Positions 35,465 through 36,060 of a stretch of 36,060 bases of DNA are shown in pieces. A program made the translations under genes and the position numbers. The number at the start of each line of letters is the position of its first letter. Within the stretch, counting starts at the first letter, position 1. This DNA is from Chlorobiaceae bacterium (lineage in GTDB: Bacteria; Bacteroidota; Chlorobiia; Chlorobiales; Chlorobiaceae): NCBI GenBank assembly GCA_016927285.1, contig JAFGMZ010000005.1, positions 1 through 36,060 on the forward strand, written 5' to 3'. The notes under the pieces were generated by a model, which was not told the origin of the DNA, ran no database searches, and worked only from the letters and a program-made list of their open reading frames with translations.

Positions 35465-36060
35465 ATGAGAAAAAAAGTATCAGCGGATAAGGAGCTTCAT
35501 TCTGAAGAACAGTCTGTATCGGATGTTCAGCAATCCGGCACAACGGATGCTGCTTTGTCAGCAGATGCGTTGGATAATGCCGAGCAGTTGGCAGGAATTA
35601 CGGGGCTTGAGGCCGAAATCGCCGAACAGCAGAAGCAGATAGAACGGTTCAGGGATGAGTTGCTTCGAAAAGCTGCGGAGTTCGAGAATTTCAGGAAAAT
35701 AAAAGAGCGCGAGTCTGTCGCAGCGGGAGCAAGGGTGCTTGAATCCACGATCAGGGAATTGTTGCCGCTGGTTGACGATATTAAACGCGTGCTTCAGAAT
35801 GCCCCTCGTATTCTTGAAATTTCGGCTGAAACGAAGCCTTATGTTGATGGAGTGGAGCTACTCAAGCGTAATTTCGATAACTGGCTTGCCGGTAAGGGTG
35901 TCAAGGAGATAGAGGCGGTAGGCAGGGTGCTCGATGTGAATTTTCATGAAGCTATATCGATGATCGAAGTTCCTGATGTCGATCCTGAGACCATTGTCGA
36001 GGAGTATCAGACTGGCTATCTTCTTGGCGATAAGGTTATCCGGCATGCAAGGGTTATCGT
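35465..36060 (+). CDS. grpE: nucleotide exchange factor GrpE (partial at window end)
   Basis: GrpE is the DnaK co-chaperone that speeds ADP release. The frame from 35465 runs to the window end (198 codons read), so the 3' end is cut; family length (about 180-210) suggests only a few residues are missing. The start is [16 protein letters not shown]; an ATG six bases upstream (35459) is equally possible. A disordered acidic N-terminus (about 1-55) is followed by a long coiled coil ([29 protein letters not shown]). The C-terminal beta domain includes [20 protein letters not shown] and [16 protein letters not shown]. It lies downstream of hrcA in the same operon, and dnaJ or dnaK would be expected next. 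Confidence 0.93.
   Translation, partial: MRKKVSADKELHSEEQSVSDVQQSGTTDAALSADALDNAEQLAGITGLEAEIAEQQKQIERFRDELLRKAAEFENFRKIKERESVAAGARVLESTIRELLPLVDDIKRVLQNAPRILEISAETKPYVDGVELLKRNFDNWLAGKGVKEIEAVGRVLDVNFHEAISMIEVPDVDPETIVEEYQTGYLLGDKVIRHARVI

Overview
The window is a chromosomal stretch of a green sulfur bacterium (Chlorobiaceae, Chlorobium/Pelodictyon/Prosthecochloris type). The decisive marker is fmoA at 21622-22722, the Fenna-Matthews-Olson bacteriochlorophyll a antenna protein, with all of its His ligands. Supporting markers are the thioredoxin-reductase-like ferredoxin-NADP reductase, menA, the lactate-dehydrogenase-like malate dehydrogenase and an archaeal/eukaryotic-type prolyl-tRNA synthetase. 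Base composition looks close to 50% GC. I cannot name the species from sequence alone.

Layout. Positions 1-2340 form a decayed edge: an N-terminally truncated SDR remnant, one secreted TPR-like protein, and a LysE-family exporter broken by a stop and a frameshift. Positions 2439-5424 on the minus strand hold hisF, a short M50 membrane protease and an iron alcohol dehydrogenase. Positions 5603-11320 on the plus strand hold a small Cys-rich protein, the ferredoxin-NADP reductase, menA, aguB, a Ste24-type protease and aguA. aguB and aguA together convert agmatine to putrescine.

Positions 11321-12738 contain no protein gene. They hold the most unusual part of the window: three tandem copies of a ~95-nt structured RNA. 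Each copy has two stem-loops and a rho-independent terminator, the architecture I remember for the Chlorobi-1 RNA motif. Each copy is preceded by a textbook sigma-54 (-24/-12) promoter with exact GG-N10-GC spacing, and by dyad elements with a TGTC/GAGACA core 110-180 bp further upstream. I read this as a sigma-54-controlled multicopy sRNA locus. A receiver-less sigma-54 activator lies about 12 kb away at 24580-25755, but no link between the two is shown.

Positions 12739-14930 on the minus strand hold mdh, rpmA, rplU and a four-helix membrane protein. Positions 15171-19262 hold mutS and a radical-SAM protein, which meet a convergent ABC exporter. After a MerR-type regulator come fmoA (minus) and the divergent lnt (plus). 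Positions 24580-28316 hold the sigma-54 activator, a SPOR-domain protein, ispE and a nitrilase-family amidase, the last apparently co-transcribed with a purine permease. Then follow a 2-Cys peroxiredoxin, proS, a DUF4412-like periplasmic protein, prmC, and the start of the heat-shock operon hrcA-grpE, with grpE cut by the window end.

Most genes are housekeeping or photosynthesis functions. The non-routine signals are the sigma-54 sRNA triplet, an array of GGGAGTATC motifs with small hairpins at 8815-8945, extra cysteines in the FMO protein, and the two pseudogenes at the left edge.
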